Part shown: positions 13,328-13,851 of the stretch, in pieces
Position numbering within the stretch: position 1 is the stretch's first letter
Layout of the letters: every line of letters begins with the position of its first letter
Assembly (NCBI GenBank): GCA_021785115.1
Contig: JAJYGO010000039.1
Span: 1 to 13,851, forward strand
Reading direction: 5' to 3'
Origin: Chloroflexota bacterium
GTDB lineage: Bacteria > Chloroflexota > Limnocylindria > Limnocylindrales > CSP1-4
DNA: 13,851 nt
Made by a program: the position numbers and the translations under genes
The notes under the pieces: model-generated
Databases searched by the model: none
Told to the model about the DNA's origin: nothing
The model's input: only the letters and a program-made list of their open reading frames with translations

Positions 13328-13851
13328 ATGCTGTGCTCGCCCATGATCCAGGCACCGCGGCCCGCGCTCTACGGAGCCTCGGCGGCGTCCTACCTCCGGC
13401 TGCGCGAGGACGTTGGCGCACGTGCGGGCGCCAACGGCGCCGAACGGCGGATCGCGGCGCACTAGCCGTTCGTCGGCTCGAACTACCGCGGCCTGATGGT
13501 CGCGGGGCAGGCGCTCGATCGTTGGGACTCGCCGGAGTCCACCGCCGCGAGGTTAATCGCGGCCACGACGACGGCGGAGGGCTGCGATCGCGCCCTCCGG
13601 GCGACCCTGGCATGGGCAACGCGAGAGCGCGAGCCAATCAGCGAGCCGAGGCGCTACGGCAACCGCAGGGGCACGCCCTTCTGGGCGTTGTGTCAGAACG
13701 CGGCGGAGCTGCTCGAGCCACGTCTGGCGCGCCGTGGCTCTCGCGCTTCGCGTGGTGGAACGTGTACCCGCTCGGTTGACGGGACCGCCACGGCACTCCC
13801 GCACGTGCGCGACCGCGACACGACCGCCCTCGACGCCGTGATGTGCAGCTC
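13328..13851 (+). pseudogene. Broken gene of unknown family, amber codon and frame changes, runs off the window
   Basis: From ATG 13328 the frame reads RPALYGASAASYLRLREDVG to RRIAAH, meets TAG at 13463-13465, then goes on with convincing coding sequence: PFVGSNYRGLMVAGQALDRW, a helical stretch, RRYGNRRGTPFWALCQNAAE and LLEP. Near 13725-13735 it shifts to another frame (PWLSRFAWWNVYPLG, stop at 13777-13779). It then returns to the first frame (DGTATALPHVRDRDTTALDA) to the edge. The segments read as one protein broken by a stop and two compensating frame changes. The FVG-NYRGL and PFW-L ... RFAWWN-YP pattern suggests a globular enzyme, but I cannot name it. Assembly error is possible. Confidence 0.5.

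Overview
The window is G+C-rich bacterial DNA with mostly G/C third codon positions, several GTG/TTG starts and Shine-Dalgarno sites of the GGAG type. An F420-type luciferase-like oxidoreductase, an APAAST-rich lipoprotein linker on a sugar-binding protein, and a LacI-controlled sugar module suggest a soil or freshwater Chloroflexota or Actinomycetota genome. There is no marker gene, so the phylum is an inference.

Left part (1-7149), carbohydrate metabolism: a sugar-binding lipoprotein (cut by the window edge) and an LLM-class oxidoreductase lie on the minus strand. They diverge from a LacI-family regulator. The gap between them holds a near-palindromic LacI-type operator and a perfect 19-bp inverted repeat built from the same TGAAGCG half-site. 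Next come an EamA/DMT permease (+), a NagA-type N-acetylglucosamine-6-phosphate deacetylase (-) that runs into the permease reading frame for 240 bp, and a D-2-hydroxyacid dehydrogenase (+). Together these read as uptake and breakdown of a sugar or amino sugar under LacI control. A frameshifted scrap of an IS3-family transposase sits between the last two genes.

Middle part (7150-9836), decayed and mobile DNA: a frameshifted, 5'-truncated gene of unknown family is followed by about 290 bp with no gene, then a complete IS481-family element (8407-9721). The element has 31-bp terminal inverted repeats, an intact DDE transposase and a 16-bp target-site duplication, so it looks recent. It landed beside a hairpin downstream of the next gene.

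Right part (9837-13851), candidate defence cassette: on the minus strand a small HExxH (IrrE/ImmA-like) metallopeptidase precedes a 664-residue protein. That protein fuses a GHKL (MutL/Hsp90-type) ATPase to a C-terminal PD-(D/E)XK, Shedu-like (DUF4263-type) nuclease. A divergent 258-residue protein of unknown family, with one hydrophobic segment, shares the 113-bp promoter region. The window ends in a gene broken by an amber codon and two frame changes. The ATPase-nuclease, its peptidase neighbour and the surrounding mobile and decaying DNA are the best candidate for an undescribed system here.
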